A stretch of 64,000 bases of DNA, from the NCBI GenBank assembly GCA_964252015.1, contig CAXULW010000002.1, positions 1 through 64,000 on the forward strand, given 5' to 3'. Below the pieces are notes generated by a model. It worked only from the letters and a program-made list of their open reading frames with translations. It was not told the DNA's origin and searched no databases. The translations under genes were made by a program, and so were the position numbers. Of the stretch, positions 63,725-64,000 are shown piece after piece; position 1 is the stretch's first letter, and each line of letters begins with the position of its first letter. The stretch is from CAXSBR01 sp964252015 (GTDB lineage Bacteria; Actinomycetota; Actinomycetes; Mycobacteriales; Jatrophihabitantaceae).

Positions 63725-64000
63725 TCAGTGCAGGAACGCGTCCACGGCCACGGCGACGAACAGCACGGCCAGGTACGTGTTCGACAGGTGGAACAGGCGC
63801 ATCGGCTTGGCCGTGGCCCCGGTGCGGGTGTCCCGCAGCAGCCGGTGCGCCTCGAACACCAGGACCGCGCCAGCGGCGGCGGCCACGGCCGCGTACACCC
63901 ATCCCGTGGCCAACGGCCAGAGGGCCAGCGAGACCGCCACGGTCAACCAGGAGTAGACGACGATCTGGCGGGCCACCGACACCGGGCTGGCGACGACGGG
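63725..64000 (-). CDS. ctaB: Haem O synthase (protoheme IX farnesyltransferase), C-terminal part
   Basis: A partial gene: the last 90 or so residues of a CtaB-like polyprenyltransferase, continuing past the window end. Visible are SVARQIVVYSWLTVAVSLALW, a membrane helix TGWVYAAVAAAAGAVLVFEAH, RDTRTGATAKPMRLFHLSNTYLAVLF and the terminal helix. The FHLSNTYLA segment is characteristic of CtaB C-termini. It makes haem O for CtaA, whose gene is about 4.5 kb away. Confidence 0.85.
   Translation of the reverse strand, partial: PVVASPVSVARQIVVYSWLTVAVSLALWPLATGWVYAAVAAAAGAVLVFEAHRLLRDTRTGATAKPMRLFHLSNTYLAVLFVAVAVDAFLH

Overview
This window is high-GC, densely packed bacterial chromosome with heavy use of GTG starts and 1-4 bp start/stop overlaps. 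Gene content and order point to an actinomycete. Two blocks correspond, from memory of that genome, to the Mycobacterium tuberculosis Rv1451-Rv1488 neighbourhood: NfeD/SPFH - (convergent hypothetical) - hemH - inhA - fabG1 - VWA - DUF58 - moxR - NlpC/P60 - acn, and echA - HTH peptide - ABC-F - MIP18-like - sufU - sufS - sufC - sufD - sufB(intein) - sufR - ABC drug-type transporter - ctaA - ctaB. The xylose genes, the phosphoester-type importer and the absence of obvious mycolate or mce genes suggest a non-mycobacterial lineage (for example Frankineae/Nakamurellales/Jatrophihabitantales-like). The genus cannot be read from the sequence.

Layout. 1-8.7 kb: an aldo/keto reductase, a Phd/RelE-type toxin-antitoxin pair, a five-gene minus-strand operon (binding lipoprotein, two permeases, ATPase, metallophosphoesterase) that looks like phosphonate/phosphoester/iron-type uptake, and a VIT1-like iron/manganese transporter. 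8.7-20.8 kb: housekeeping and accessory enzymes (DUF885 peptidase-like, AGE-family epimerase, CPBP protease, Eis-like acetyltransferase, YdjM-like membrane protein, GDPD, SPFH + NfeD, a PCD-VOC fusion, DUF3097). 20.9-21.4 kb: a tandem duplication encoding two nearly identical Trp-rich segments, unexplained. 21.4-25.1 kb: fabG-inhA-hemH (fatty-acid elongation plus haem synthesis) and a quinone-oxidoreductase-like enzyme. 25.2-32.5 kb: a lipoprotein, a probable gene remnant, the MoxR-DUF58-VWA chaperone operon, an NlpC/P60 hydrolase and a PAP2-family membrane enzyme.

32.6-41.5 kb (plus strand): aconitase with a perfect palindrome in its leader, then a xylose cassette (xylA, binding lipoprotein, single-domain ATPase, permease, ROK repressor). 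41.6-46.6 kb: an ABC exporter, an enoyl-CoA hydratase, a 68-aa HTH protein and an ABC-F ATPase. 46.7-54.1 kb: a complete Fe-S assembly operon transcribed sufR-B-D-C-S-U-MIP18-like; SufB carries a 378-aa intein with a LAGLIDADG endonuclease, and the sufB-sufD gap holds a strong nested hairpin. 54.3-64 kb: an Asp-box lipoprotein, a PlsC acyltransferase, a two-gene ABC transporter, haem A synthase, DUF445, an ATP-grasp enzyme, a Pro/Gly/Tyr-rich membrane protein and the C-terminal end of haem O synthase (ctaB).

Many genes work around iron, haem and Fe-S: hemH, ctaA, ctaB, the suf operon, aconitase (an Fe-S client) and the VIT1-like transporter. No tRNA, rRNA, CRISPR array or insertion sequence was seen.
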